A DNA stretch of 15,165 bases from DATESN01 sp035270785 (GTDB lineage: Bacteria > Bacillota > Clostridia > Lachnospirales > Lachnospiraceae): positions 1 to 15,165 of the forward strand of contig DATESN010000023.1 in assembly GCA_035270785.1 (NCBI GenBank), written 5' to 3'. Below the pieces are notes generated by a model. That model saw only the letters and a list, made by a program, of their open reading frames with translations, had not been told where the DNA came from and did not search any database. Below, piece by piece: positions 6,738 through 14,839 of this stretch. Position numbers and translations under genes: made by a program. Position 1 is the first letter of the stretch. Each line of letters opens with the position of its first letter.

Positions 6738-9152
6738 ATGGAAGAAAAAAAGATAAAATGTTTAGAACCTAGGTTACAGATCGAAGAAACCTTTTACATA
6801 CGACCAGAAACAGCAAATAAAAAGATGAAAGTAGCCCAGAATATACTACAGACTGTATACATATATGGAATATCTGGCTGTGGTAAAACAATTTTTATTA
6901 GTGATTATATTGGAAAAAAGAATTATTACTATTACTCCGCAGAACACCTAAGGGAGCAAGAACTCGATTTTCCACGTATCGAAAAACAGATTGTTGTAGT
7001 TATTGATGATTTGCACCTGTTAAGAACGGATGAATCAAGGACAGCAATCATTAAAAAGATAGAGATATTAGCAAGAAGAGAGGATATCTGGCTTATCTTG
7101 GCAGGAAGAAGCAGAATACCTTCATGGCTTAGTTCACTTTATTTTAGAAGTGCATTTATAGTGATCGAGGAAGAAGATTTGTTACTATCTGAAGGTGATA
7201 TGTGGAAATATCTAAATTTATGGGGATTAATACCTACGGAAGAAGTTCATAAAAAAATAATGGAACTTTCCTTAGGGATAGGAATTGCAGCAAAGTTAAT
7301 TGCCATGGAGATTGCATCTGGAAGACCCTTTGATGCAACTTATATTGAACGGATGAAAAATGATTTCTGGGATTATCTAGGTAGTCACGTATATGACCAG
7401 TGGGATGTTGATATTCAGGAGTTTCTTATGCAAGTATGTATTGTGGAGAAATTTGATATTCAATTAGCAGCCATGATTACCGGAAGAAATGACGTGGAAC
7501 AGATGATAAGCATAGCCGAACAATTAGACAATTTTTTGTTTAGGAAAGAGATTCCAGGGGGAAAGACTGTCTATGAAATAAGACTTGCTATGAGGCTGTC
7601 TATGAGACGAAGGATTATTCAAAAATATCATAAGGAAAAATGGAAACGACTTTATACGAATGCAGGTCTTTATTACGAGCTAACAGGTGACACTCCTAAT
7701 GCTCTAAAAATGTATGAAGAATGCCACGACATGGAGCGAATTGCGGGGGTATTAATTGCCAATGCTAGAAAAAATCCCGCAAGCGGTTATTATTATGAAC
7801 TACGAGAATATTACCTAGCACTTCCAGAAGAAAAGATCAGAGAAAACATGGAACTAATGGCAGGCATGAGCATGCTACAGTCAATATTATTGGATGTAGA
7901 AGAGAGTGAGCGTTGGTATGAGGAATTGAAAAGTTTGGAAGGAACATTTACTGGAAGTGAAAAGAGGGCCGCAAAAAGCTGGCTCGTCTATCTAGAAATT
8001 GCTCTTCCTCACAGGGGTAGTAGGTCACTTTTGGATATTATGAAAAATGCTGGAACCCTTTTAATGAATCGTAATATCAGTCTACCAGAGTTTTCGGTTA
8101 CAAGTAACCTTCCATCACAGATGAATGGGGGAAAAGATTTTTGCGAATGGAGTAAAAAGGATACGGAGCTGGCAAAGGGTATCGGAAAAGTCATAGAATT
8201 TACCCTTGGAAGATATGGAAGGGGCTTACTAAACCTTGCCCTTGCTGAAAGCTATCTAGAAAAAGGTGGGGACAGTTATGAGATTGCCAATTTATCTAAT
8301 AAAGGTATGATGCAGGCACAGGCAGGCGGAAAAATGGAGCAATGCTTTGTGGCAGCAGGAATCTTATCATGGTTACATATCTTAAATGACCATGTAGAGG
8401 ATGCGAGAGAGCTACTACTAAGTTTTCAGAAGAAAGTAGAAAAGGATGGATCAAAAAGGCTATTATCTAATCTTGTTGCCCTACAGATTCGTGTGGGTCT
8501 CTATCAAGGAAAAACGGCAGAGGCACTAGAATGGATGGAACAGGCACCAATGGAAGAAGTTGAGTTCTCCACGATGGAACGTTTTCGCTATCTAACCAAG
8601 GTACGTATTTATCTGATAATTGGAAAGTATGAAAAAGCAATTAGTTTATTACAGCGCCTTTGTTATTATGCAGAAGTTATGAAACGTACTTATGTAGGAA
8701 TGGAAGCGCAGCTTTTGCTTGCCATTATCCAGTATCGAATGGGAGATTTAAAATGGGAAGAAAACCTTCAAAAGACGTTAACCCAGGCGGAAAGCTATCA
8801 CTTTGTAAGACTTATATCTAGAGAAGGGGTGGCAGTAAATCGCATGTTGAAGGAAGTAAAATGGAATAGTAAAAATCCAGAATACGTTCAGTCGGTACTC
8901 ATGGAAACAGAAAAGATGGCACTTGCTTACCCTGGATATCTAAAGATTATAACCGAAGAGTCAACATTAAGTGAAAATGCTTTGAAAATTTTAAGACTTC
9001 AAGCGGAAGGATTTTCCACTGCAGTAATTGCAGAGGAATTGGGCCTAAAAATAGAAAATGTCAAATATCATAATAAGCAAAATTATAAAAAGTTAGGTGT
9101 AAATACCAAAACAGCAGCTATTAACGAGGCAAGAAAAAGAAAGATGATCTAA
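6738..9152 (+). CDS. MalT-like LuxR-family transcriptional regulator (STAND ATPase)
   Basis: An 804-aa regulator of the MalT/LAL type. Near the N-terminus a P-loop G44-I-S-G-C-G-K-T and a Walker B-like V-V-V-I-D-D (about 86-91) mark a STAND-class ATPase. The long centre is helical with TPR-like repeats (for example the Y-Y-E-L-T-G-D-x-P-N-A-L-K-M-Y-E-E segment near 320), usually the inducer-sensing part. The last 62 residues are a LuxR helix-turn-helix (L-S-E-N-A-L-K-I-L-R-L-x-A-E-G, E-N-V-K-Y-H, Y-K-K-L-G-V). I choose ATG 6738 because GAGGA lies five bases before it; upstream in-frame ATGs at 6717 and 6726 lack a ribosome site. The gene for a small membrane protein starts 31 bases after the stop with a good ribosome site, suggesting one transcript. 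Targets and inducer are unknown; nearby candidates are the small membrane protein and the sortase. Confidence 0.88.
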   Translation: MEEKKIKCLEPRLQIEETFYIRPETANKKMKVAQNILQTVYIYGISGCGKTIFISDYIGKKNYYYYSAEHLREQELDFPRIEKQIVVVIDDLHLLRTDESRTAIIKKIEILARREDIWLILAGRSRIPSWLSSLYFRSAFIVIEEEDLLLSEGDMWKYLNLWGLIPTEEVHKKIMELSLGIGIAAKLIAMEIASGRPFDATYIERMKNDFWDYLGSHVYDQWDVDIQEFLMQVCIVEKFDIQLAAMITGRNDVEQMISIAEQLDNFLFRKEIPGGKTVYEIRLAMRLSMRRRIIQKYHKEKWKRLYTNAGLYYELTGDTPNALKMYEECHDMERIAGVLIANARKNPASGYYYELREYYLALPEEKIRENMELMAGMSMLQSILLDVEESERWYEELKSLEGTFTGSEKRAAKSWLVYLEIALPHRGSRSLLDIMKNAGTLLMNRNISLPEFSVTSNLPSQMNGGKDFCEWSKKDTELAKGIGKVIEFTLGRYGRGLLNLALAESYLEKGGDSYEIANLSNKGMMQAQAGGKMEQCFVAAGILSWLHILNDHVEDARELLLSFQKKVEKDGSKRLLSNLVALQIRVGLYQGKTAEALEWMEQAPMEEVEFSTMERFRYLTKVRIYLIIGKYEKAISLLQRLCYYAEVMKRTYVGMEAQLLLAIIQYRMGDLKWEENLQKTLTQAESYHFVRLISREGVAVNRMLKEVKWNSKNPEYVQSVLMETEKMALAYPGYLKIITEESTLSENALKILRLQAEGFSTAVIAEELGLKIENVKYHNKQNYKKLGVNTKTAAINEARKRKMI

Positions 9153-9183
9153 GGAAGTATATGTTTTTATAGAAGGGGAATCT

Positions 9184-9609
9184 ATGAAAAAAGGAAATAG
9201 AGAAGACAAAAGGTTTTATATCACTTACAGAAGAATAAGAAGAATGATTGTGGTAGCATTATTGTTGATATTAATGATAGCCTTTGCGATAGACCATAGT
9301 GAATATCCGACTGTCAGGGCCGAGGAATCGCCTTATACCATCGTAAAGAATAACGAATCAAAAGAGAAAATTATGGAATCCACATATTCTACGGTTGAGA
9401 TCACTCAGACACAGAATAGTACAGAAACACCCATAGCGGATATAAAAGTCATTAATGAAATTCCAAAAAATAGCGTAATAATTTGGATTCTTTTTTTAAT
9501 TATCGCGGTGATAGAAATTGGTGGAACAACTGTTTATATGAGGAAGAAAAAAGTTATAAAGGAAGAAAAAAAGTTTGCAGTAGAAGTAAAGCTTAAAACG
9601 TTACCCTAA
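9184..9609 (+). CDS. Small bitopic surface protein with sorting-signal-like C-terminus
   Basis: A 141-aa protein with a long basic N-terminus, a hydrophobic segment (21-36) and a possible signal-peptidase site after V-R-A (about residue 46). A Thr/Ser/Glu-rich external stretch (47-92) is followed by a second hydrophobic helix (98-118) and a positive cluster R-K-K-K (120-123). The order of short motif, hydrophobic helix and basic tail resembles a cell-wall sorting signal. The motif position reads I-P-K-N-S (93-97) instead of L-P-x-T-G or N-P-x-T-N, and the tail continues about 18 residues past the basic cluster, longer than normal. It may therefore be a sortase substrate with a divergent signal or simply a membrane protein. 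The ribosome site AAGGGGA is well placed. It follows the LuxR regulator by 31 bases, probably as an operon. Confidence 0.7.
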   Translation: MKKGNREDKRFYITYRRIRRMIVVALLLILMIAFAIDHSEYPTVRAEESPYTIVKNNESKEKIMESTYSTVEITQTQNSTETPIADIKVINEIPKNSVIIWILFLIIAVIEIGGTTVYMRKKKVIKEEKKFAVEVKLKTLP

Positions 9610-9618
9610 TACATTATA

Positions 9619-9648
9619 TTGAACGTTTGATAAAATCGTGAATATAGT
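9619..9648 (+). promoter_or_regulatory. Catalase promoter
   Basis: TTGAAC (9619-9624) and TATAGT (9643-9648) are separated by 18 bases, about 56 bases ahead of the catalase start. The -10 runs into the palindrome at 9647-9661. Confidence 0.6.
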
Positions 9649-9661
9649 AATATAATATTAC
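9647..9661. promoter_or_regulatory. 7-1-7 palindrome, candidate PerR/Fur-family operator
   Basis: GTAATATAATATTAC is a perfect 7-1-7 inverted repeat overlapping the end of the -10 and the expected transcription start of the catalase. PerR boxes have the same 7-1-7 geometry (TTATAATnATTATAA), and catalase is a classic PerR target. Four of seven bases per arm agree with that consensus, so PerR is plausible but not proven. Confidence 0.45.
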
Positions 9662-9689
9662 CAAGCTTTCCTATGGTTAGAAAGCATGG
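9661..9689 (+). other. Leader hairpin before the catalase ribosome site
   Basis: CCAAGCTTTC (9661-9670) pairs with GAAAGCATGG (9680-9689) with one mismatch and a 9-base loop. The 3' arm touches the GGAAGGAG ribosome site. It could stabilise the mRNA or tune translation. It is not followed by a T run, so it is not a terminator. Confidence 0.4.
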
Positions 9690-9704
9690 AAGGAGATATT
9701 ATCT

Positions 9705-11135
9705 TTGCATAACGATAACGAATACGTTCCATATCAATCATTTTATCAGGATACCAATAGGCGAAATCGCTCAATGGATATGTATCAACCCCATCAAAAC
9801 GTAGCACAAACATCTCCAAATAGCAGTAATGTATCACATTCTCAGACAGTTGGTGATAGAGGCCCTGGGCTTGTACAGGACACGGTACTTCATGAAACGC
9901 TAGAAACATTTGCGTTCTCTACAACGTTAACACGAGTAGTACATGCAAAGGGATACGGAGCATTTGGTTATTTTTGTACGACAAATTCAATGAGGGAATA
10001 TACCAAAGCGCCTTTTCTTCAAGTACCTGATCAGCAGGTGCCGGTTGCTGTACGATTTTCTTTAGCGGCAAGTAATTTAGGAACGCCAGATACATCAAGA
10101 AATATACGCGGATTTACAACCAGGTTTTATACTAAAGAGGGACAATATGATTTACTTTGTAATCATATTCCTGTATTTTTTGTGCGAGATGCCATTCGCG
10201 TACCAGATGCAATTAGCTGCCTGGCACCATCTCCAATCAATAATATGGCAGATCCAGATCAATTTTGGAGCTTATTTGCGAAATACCCTGAGGCAACAAA
10301 TATATTGATATGGCTTTTTTCAGATCTAGGAACGGTTAAAAGTTTTCGTCATATAAGGGCATCTAGTGTAAGCACTTATGTTTGGATAAATGAAGCAGGA
10401 TGCAGAAGATACGTAAAATATCACTGGCTACCTTTAGCCGGGGAACAGTCTATAGATAGTGAAGAAGCTAAAGAATTAGCATGCAAAGATCCTGATATAT
10501 CAGGGCATGATCTCTATGCTGGTATTGCAAAGGGAAAACCTTTTGAATACCAGCTGTGTGTACAGATTATGAATCCTGAGGATGTAAAAATACTTCCCTT
10601 TGATCCCTTAGATGATACTAAGGTCTGGGATGAAATAAAATATCCATTACTGCCCGTTGGAAGAATGGTTTTGAACTGCAATCCTGATAATTATGCAGAG
10701 CAGGTGGAAAAGTTGGCTTTTTCACCCGCTAATTTAGTTACAGGGGTGGAACTTTCAGATGATAAGATGCTACAGGGACGATCTTTTATATATTCTGACG
10801 CACAGCGTCATAGATTGGGACCTAATTACCGAGAGATACCTATCAATAAACAATATAACTGGACGCCTGGGTCAATGGTATCCAGTGGAAATGGACGATA
10901 TATAGAAGGAGAAATCATGCGCTCTGAGATTTCTGATCCAGATGACTTTACACAAGCTGGGCAAAAATACGAGAGTTTTTCTGTTCAGGAGAAGAAAAGT
11001 TTGGTGGATAATATTGCATCTAGTCTTGTGGATGCGAAGCCAAATACCCAGGCAAGCGTATTAAGAAATTTACAAAAAGCTTCCCCTTCCCTTGCTGGAA
11101 TGGTTGTAAATAGAATGAGAACTGAAAATAGATAA
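9705..11135 (+). CDS. katA: Monofunctional heme catalase
   Basis: A 476-aa cytoplasmic catalase converting hydrogen peroxide to water and oxygen, of small-subunit clade length. The distal histidine H80 lies in R-V-V-H-A-K-G-Y-G-A-F-G-Y-F, the distal asparagine N153 in D-L-L-C-N-H-I-P-V-F-F-V-R-D, and the proximal heme-ligand tyrosine Y363 in F-I-Y-S-D-A-Q-R-H-R-L-G-P-N-Y. The segment D-T-S-R-N-I-R-G-F-T-T-R-F-Y matches the conserved D-x-x-R-x-x-R-G-F-A-x-K-F-Y. The residues after N153 (His-Ile for the more usual Asn-Thr) are a known type of variation. The start is TTG at 9705 with AGGAG nine bases upstream; no ATG suits. The first 50 residues are a polar Asn/Ser/Gln-rich extension. It has its own promoter with a 7-1-7 dyad and is followed 93 bases later by a DNA-repair gene on the same strand. 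The gene symbol is by family only. Confidence 0.95.
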   Translation: MHNDNEYVPYQSFYQDTNRRNRSMDMYQPHQNVAQTSPNSSNVSHSQTVGDRGPGLVQDTVLHETLETFAFSTTLTRVVHAKGYGAFGYFCTTNSMREYTKAPFLQVPDQQVPVAVRFSLAASNLGTPDTSRNIRGFTTRFYTKEGQYDLLCNHIPVFFVRDAIRVPDAISCLAPSPINNMADPDQFWSLFAKYPEATNILIWLFSDLGTVKSFRHIRASSVSTYVWINEAGCRRYVKYHWLPLAGEQSIDSEEAKELACKDPDISGHDLYAGIAKGKPFEYQLCVQIMNPEDVKILPFDPLDDTKVWDEIKYPLLPVGRMVLNCNPDNYAEQVEKLAFSPANLVTGVELSDDKMLQGRSFIYSDAQRHRLGPNYREIPINKQYNWTPGSMVSSGNGRYIEGEIMRSEISDPDDFTQAGQKYESFSVQEKKSLVDNIASSLVDAKPNTQASVLRNLQKASPSLAGMVVNRMRTENR

Positions 11136-11175
11136 GAACAAGAATAAGAATAAGAATAAGAACTAGAATAAGGAT
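11134..11175 (+). repeat. Degenerate hexamer tandem repeat (AAGAAT)n
   Basis: Seven consecutive hexamers follow the catalase stop: AAGAAC, three AAGAAT, AAGAAC, TAGAAT, AAGGAT. The first overlaps the stop codon. The array is almost pure purine on the coding strand. Changes by whole hexamers would alter only spacing to the next gene. It is probably replication slippage. Confidence 0.85.
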
Positions 11176-11228
11176 GAAAATTTAGATAAATATTAAAATA
11201 AAAGCATGGTGAAAGTTTGGGATAAAAT

Positions 11229-11843
11229 ATGCAGGTAAAAGATGAGAGTTTAAGTGATGGAAGAAAAAGGTTAATTCAGTTACAGAATCAAATAGAACAA
11301 TGCCGATCCTGTGAAGAAACATTCGGGTTTGAGCCACATCCTATTGTGCAGGGTAATTATAATGCAAAAATCATGCAAATAAGTCAGGCTCCATCTAAAA
11401 AGGTACATGAAACCAGAAAGCCATTTAATGATGCAAGTGGAAAAAAGCTTCGAAGGGAATGGTACCGCATATCAGACGAGGATTTTTATAATCCTGACAA
11501 TTTTTATATTGTCTCAATGGCACATTGTTACCCGGGGAAAGCACCAAATGGAGGAGATCGTCACCCTCCAAAGATTTGTTCAAAACAATGGCTTTTGAAG
11601 GAAATGGAACTAGTCAATAATGAAATTTATATTATAATTGGTGGAATTGCCTCGGAATTTTTTTTCCCCAAGGAGAAGATCACATCTTTAGCATTTGAAG
11701 ATAGACAAATAAATGGAAAACCAACCTATATATTGCCTCATCCATCACCTTTGAATATGAAGTGGTTTAGAGATCATCCTCAATTTGCAGAAGAAAGAAT
11801 GATTAAGATACAAAAAGAAGTTCATAAAATACTTAATAGGTAA
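11229..11843 (+). CDS. Uracil-DNA glycosylase family protein with Fe-S cysteines
   Basis: A 204-aa member of the UDG superfamily, likely removing uracil or related damaged bases from DNA. Four cysteines, C25-x2-C28 and C100 with C117, match the 4Fe-4S pattern of family 4/5 enzymes. Motif A is present as I-S-Q-A-P-S (51-56) followed by K-P-F-N-D-A-S-G-K-K-L (64-74), and motif B as H171-P-S-P-L. In family 4 motif A is usually G-E-A-P-G, so the Glu-to-Gln change and loss of glycines mark a divergent subgroup whose activity is uncertain. ATG 11229 has only a weak ribosome site (TTGGGA), and I see no better in-frame start. It lies 93 bases downstream of the catalase on the same strand, and the pair suggests protection from and repair of oxidative damage. 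It converges with the magnesium ATPase gene. Confidence 0.8.
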   Translation: MQVKDESLSDGRKRLIQLQNQIEQCRSCEETFGFEPHPIVQGNYNAKIMQISQAPSKKVHETRKPFNDASGKKLRREWYRISDEDFYNPDNFYIVSMAHCYPGKAPNGGDRHPPKICSKQWLLKEMELVNNEIYIIIGGIASEFFFPKEKITSLAFEDRQINGKPTYILPHPSPLNMKWFRDHPQFAEERMIKIQKEVHKILNR

Positions 11844-11873
11844 ATGAGTAATTTTATATTAAAGTCTTTTGAT

Positions 11874-11927
11874 ATACGTTCGGCTTATCTGGCAGGTGAA
11901 TTAAGATGCTAGATAAGCCGAACGTAT
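11874..11927. terminator. Long hairpin between convergent genes, probable bidirectional terminator
   Basis: The arms 11874-11890 and 11911-11927 are perfect reverse complements over 17 bp (core CGTTCGGCTTATCT), with a 20-base loop. The hairpin sits between the stops of two convergent genes (11843 and 11953), the usual place for a shared terminator. Neither side has a clean T run directly after the stem, which is atypical. Confidence 0.65.
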
Positions 11928-11952
11928 TGCATTTACATGTTATTATAAAAGA

Positions 11953-14661
11953 TTACAGCAATTCACCATATCGACGTACATATAATTTTTTCAGTACAGT
12001 AGCTAAAATCATATAGCAGAAGATAATACCTGCAAGCCATGCAAAGTAGATAGCAGGTAAGGCAGCAAGACCCAGTGGTGCACTAAGAGGTGTAAAAGGA
12101 ATCATGGTTAATACAGTTATTCCAAGGAACGTTAAAAGAGTTACAGGTAAAGAAGCGCGGCTTTGAATAAAGGGAATCTTAGGTGTCCTAATCATGTGAA
12201 TAACAAGTGTTTGGCTCCACATGGATTCCACAAACCAACCAGCTTGGAAAATAGCAATGTACAGTACTTGTGTTGCAGGATTACTAATATTGTGAAATAG
12301 CTGTCCTCCGCACATAGCAGGGCATATAACAAAATACATTAACAAATAGGTTGCAATATCAAACACAGAACTTGCAGGACCAATCCAAAGCATAAACCTA
12401 CTTACGCTTGAAGCATCCCATTTCCTTGGTTTTAATAAAAATTCCTTATCCACATTGTCCCAAGGTATTGCTGAGCAGGAAACATCATAAATTAAGTTCA
12501 ACAAGATAATATGAATGGATGCCATAGGTAAAAAAGGTAAAAATGCGCTAGCAACAAGAACAGAAAACATATTTCCAAAGTTAGAACTTGCCGTCATTTT
12601 GATATATTTTATCATATTTGCATAAGTTTTTCTGCCTTCTAGTATGCCTTTTTCTAGAACCATCAAGTCTTTTTCTAATAATATAACATCGGCAGATTCT
12701 TTAGCGATATCAACAGCAGTATCTACTGAGATACCCACATCAGAAGCTTGCATTGCTGCAGCATCGTTGATTCCATCCCCCATGTATCCAACGGAATGTC
12801 CGTTTTCACGTAACAGGCGAACAATTCTAGCTTTTTGGGATGGGGAAAGCTTTGCAAAAATCGTTGTTGTTTCAGCGATTTCAGAAAGTTCCATGTCTGT
12901 CATAGTTTCAATTTGTTCTCCAAGCAATGGTTTTCCCACGTGTAAGCCAACCTGATGACAAATACTACAAGTTACTTTTTCGTTATCGCCAGTAAGGATC
13001 TTAACGGTAACGCCATGTTCATGAAGCGCTTTGATTGCATTGGCAGTCGTTTCTTTTGGTGGGTCAAGAAATGCAAGATAGCCGATGAGTACCATTTCTG
13101 ATTCATCTGAAACGGAAAAAGAGCCAACAAGAGAAGGATTCGTTTTTTGAGCGACTGCGATTACACGCATTCCTTTGTCATTTAGCTCATAAACTTTGTC
13201 TAAAATAATCTTTCTCATAATCTCTGTAAGAGGTTTAATTTCGCCTTCATATTCAACAAGGGAAGAAATCTTTAACATCTCTTCAACAGCGCCTTTTGTT
13301 ATCATCTGTGTTTTACCTGTTTTATCAGTAACCACAACACTCATGCGCCGGCGTTCAAAATCAAAAGGTATTTCATCAATTTTGGTATAGTTGTCTTGAA
13401 TATCTTTCAGTGATTCTTCCTTAAACTGCACTTTTTTTGCGTATTCAATGATAGCAACATCCATCAGGTTTTTTAATCCGGTTTGATAATAGCTATTTAA
13501 GAATCCATGACGTAATACACGAACATCTTCTTTTCCATAAATGGATAGATGATATTGCAGGACGACCTTATCTTGGGTAAGAGTTCCTGTCTTGTCGGTA
13601 CAAAGAATATCCATAGAACCCAGATTTTGAATGGAGTTAAGATTTTCAATGATGACTTTTTCTTTTGACATAGAAACAGCACCTTTTGCCAGACAGGTAG
13701 TTACAATCATAGGTAGCATTTCAGGTGTTAATCCTACTGCTACAGAAATTGCAAAAAGAGAAGCACTCATCCAATCGCCTTTTGTAAATCCGTTAATAAA
13801 TAAAACGATAGGAACCATAACAAGCATAAAACGTATCAGTACCCATGAAACAGAGTTGACTCCCTTTTCAAAACTTGTAATTGGTGGCTTTTCAGAAAGA
13901 GTTTTTGCCATTTCACCAAGCAAGGTATCATCCCCTACTGCTAACACAACTCCTTTAGCGCTACCACTAATGACGGTACTTCCTAAAAATGCAATATTAG
14001 AATATTCAGTTAATGATTGTGCGGAGGCAAAAACATTAGAATATTTTTCAACAGGCTCACTTTCCCCAGTTAAAGAAGATTGACTAATAAATAAATCTTT
14101 TGCAAAAATAATGCGCATGTCAGCAGGAATCATATCCCCAGCTGAAAAATGAATAATATCACCAACAACAACCTCTTCTAGTATAATTTCATTTTTTCCT
14201 GTTTCTATTCGTTCCACACAGGTTGTTGTACGAATCATATCAGATAGCTTTGCGGCTGCATTTCCGCTTCTTGTTTCTTGGATAAAGCGTAGCATACCAG
14301 AGATAAGAACCATTAATGTGATAATAACAACGGTAACGTAACTTTTATCTTTTGTAGCTACTAAAATAATATCTGTGAAAAAGGAAACAATTGCAAGTGC
14401 AATTAAGATAGCTGTAAATGGATTGATAAAGGCTTTTACAATTCTTTCAAATAGACTTTGTTTTTTACCATGAGTTACTATATTGGAACCATACTCTTCT
14501 CTTGAAGATTCAACTTCAAGTTCCAAAAGTCCATTTTCTGAAGTGTTAAGAGAATTTAGAATACTACTAATTTCGTGACTGGCTGCAAATGTAATTCTTT
14601 CAATCACAAGGTTGCGGTTTGCTACATCACTAGCCAATTTTTTATTATTTATTTTATTCAT
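11953..14661 (-). CDS. mgtA: Magnesium-translocating P-type ATPase (MgtA/MgtB, P3B)
   Basis: A 902-aa membrane ATPase that imports Mg2+ at the expense of ATP when magnesium is scarce; E. coli MgtA is about 898 aa, so this is full length. Key elements in order: N-terminal cation-ATPase domain (about 30-90), TM1-2, actuator loop T198-G-E-S, TM4 L-T-P-E-M-L-P (311-317) typical of MgtA, phosphorylation site D356-K-T-G-T, nucleotide-binding domain, T557-G-D-N, hinge G628-D-G-I-N-D-A-A-A-M, then the C-terminal membrane segments. The start at 14661 has a GGAGGT ribosome site. The identification is supported independently by an M-box Mg2+ riboswitch upstream on the same strand. The leader of about 500 bases also holds a small ORF and two terminators, so the gene is probably controlled at several levels. 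It is transcribed alone. Confidence 0.95.
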   Translation of the reverse strand: MNKINNKKLASDVANRNLVIERITFAASHEISSILNSLNTSENGLLELEVESSREEYGSNIVTHGKKQSLFERIVKAFINPFTAILIALAIVSFFTDIILVATKDKSYVTVVIITLMVLISGMLRFIQETRSGNAAAKLSDMIRTTTCVERIETGKNEIILEEVVVGDIIHFSAGDMIPADMRIIFAKDLFISQSSLTGESEPVEKYSNVFASAQSLTEYSNIAFLGSTVISGSAKGVVLAVGDDTLLGEMAKTLSEKPPITSFEKGVNSVSWVLIRFMLVMVPIVLFINGFTKGDWMSASLFAISVAVGLTPEMLPMIVTTCLAKGAVSMSKEKVIIENLNSIQNLGSMDILCTDKTGTLTQDKVVLQYHLSIYGKEDVRVLRHGFLNSYYQTGLKNLMDVAIIEYAKKVQFKEESLKDIQDNYTKIDEIPFDFERRRMSVVVTDKTGKTQMITKGAVEEMLKISSLVEYEGEIKPLTEIMRKIILDKVYELNDKGMRVIAVAQKTNPSLVGSFSVSDESEMVLIGYLAFLDPPKETTANAIKALHEHGVTVKILTGDNEKVTCSICHQVGLHVGKPLLGEQIETMTDMELSEIAETTTIFAKLSPSQKARIVRLLRENGHSVGYMGDGINDAAAMQASDVGISVDTAVDIAKESADVILLEKDLMVLEKGILEGRKTYANMIKYIKMTASSNFGNMFSVLVASAFLPFLPMASIHIILLNLIYDVSCSAIPWDNVDKEFLLKPRKWDASSVSRFMLWIGPASSVFDIATYLLMYFVICPAMCGGQLFHNISNPATQVLYIAIFQAGWFVESMWSQTLVIHMIRTPKIPFIQSRASLPVTLLTFLGITVLTMIPFTPLSAPLGLAALPAIYFAWLAGIIFCYMILATVLKKLYVRRYGELL

Positions 14662-14756
14662 ATTTTTTTTACCTCCACATAATAGTTTCGCTTAATTTAT
14701 TTTTCAAATAGTTATAAGTAACCTTCCATAAAGGGTGAGAATCTAAAAATGGACAT

Positions 14757-14795
14757 AAAAAAACCACTAGCAGAAACATCGTTCCCTAAGCGGTT
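14757..14795 (-). terminator. Second intrinsic terminator in the mgtA leader
   Basis: In the RNA, AACCGCT (14795-14789) pairs with AGTGGTT (14768-14762), seven pairs including one G-U. An inner stem GGAAC/GTTTC closes a GAT triloop, and a run of seven U follows (14763-14757). It lies between the leader ORF stop (14840) and the mgtA ribosome site, about 95 bases before the ATG, so it can only act as an attenuator. Its 5' arm can alternatively pair with 14890-14880 inside the leader ORF. Confidence 0.65.
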
Positions 14796-14839
14796 AGAGT
14801 AATTTGCATAACATCATCAAATAAGCAAAGTCATTGTTT

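Noticed and set aside
9596..9628. Inverted repeat AAACGTT/AACGTTT at the end of the 141-aa protein gene as a terminator
   Set aside because: There is no T run, and the right arm lies in the catalase -35; the 19-base loop and AT-rich stem make it weak.
12644..14083. Open frames on the + strand opposite the magnesium ATPase
   Set aside because: They are antisense to a strongly conserved protein, lack ribosome sites and show no recognisable domains.
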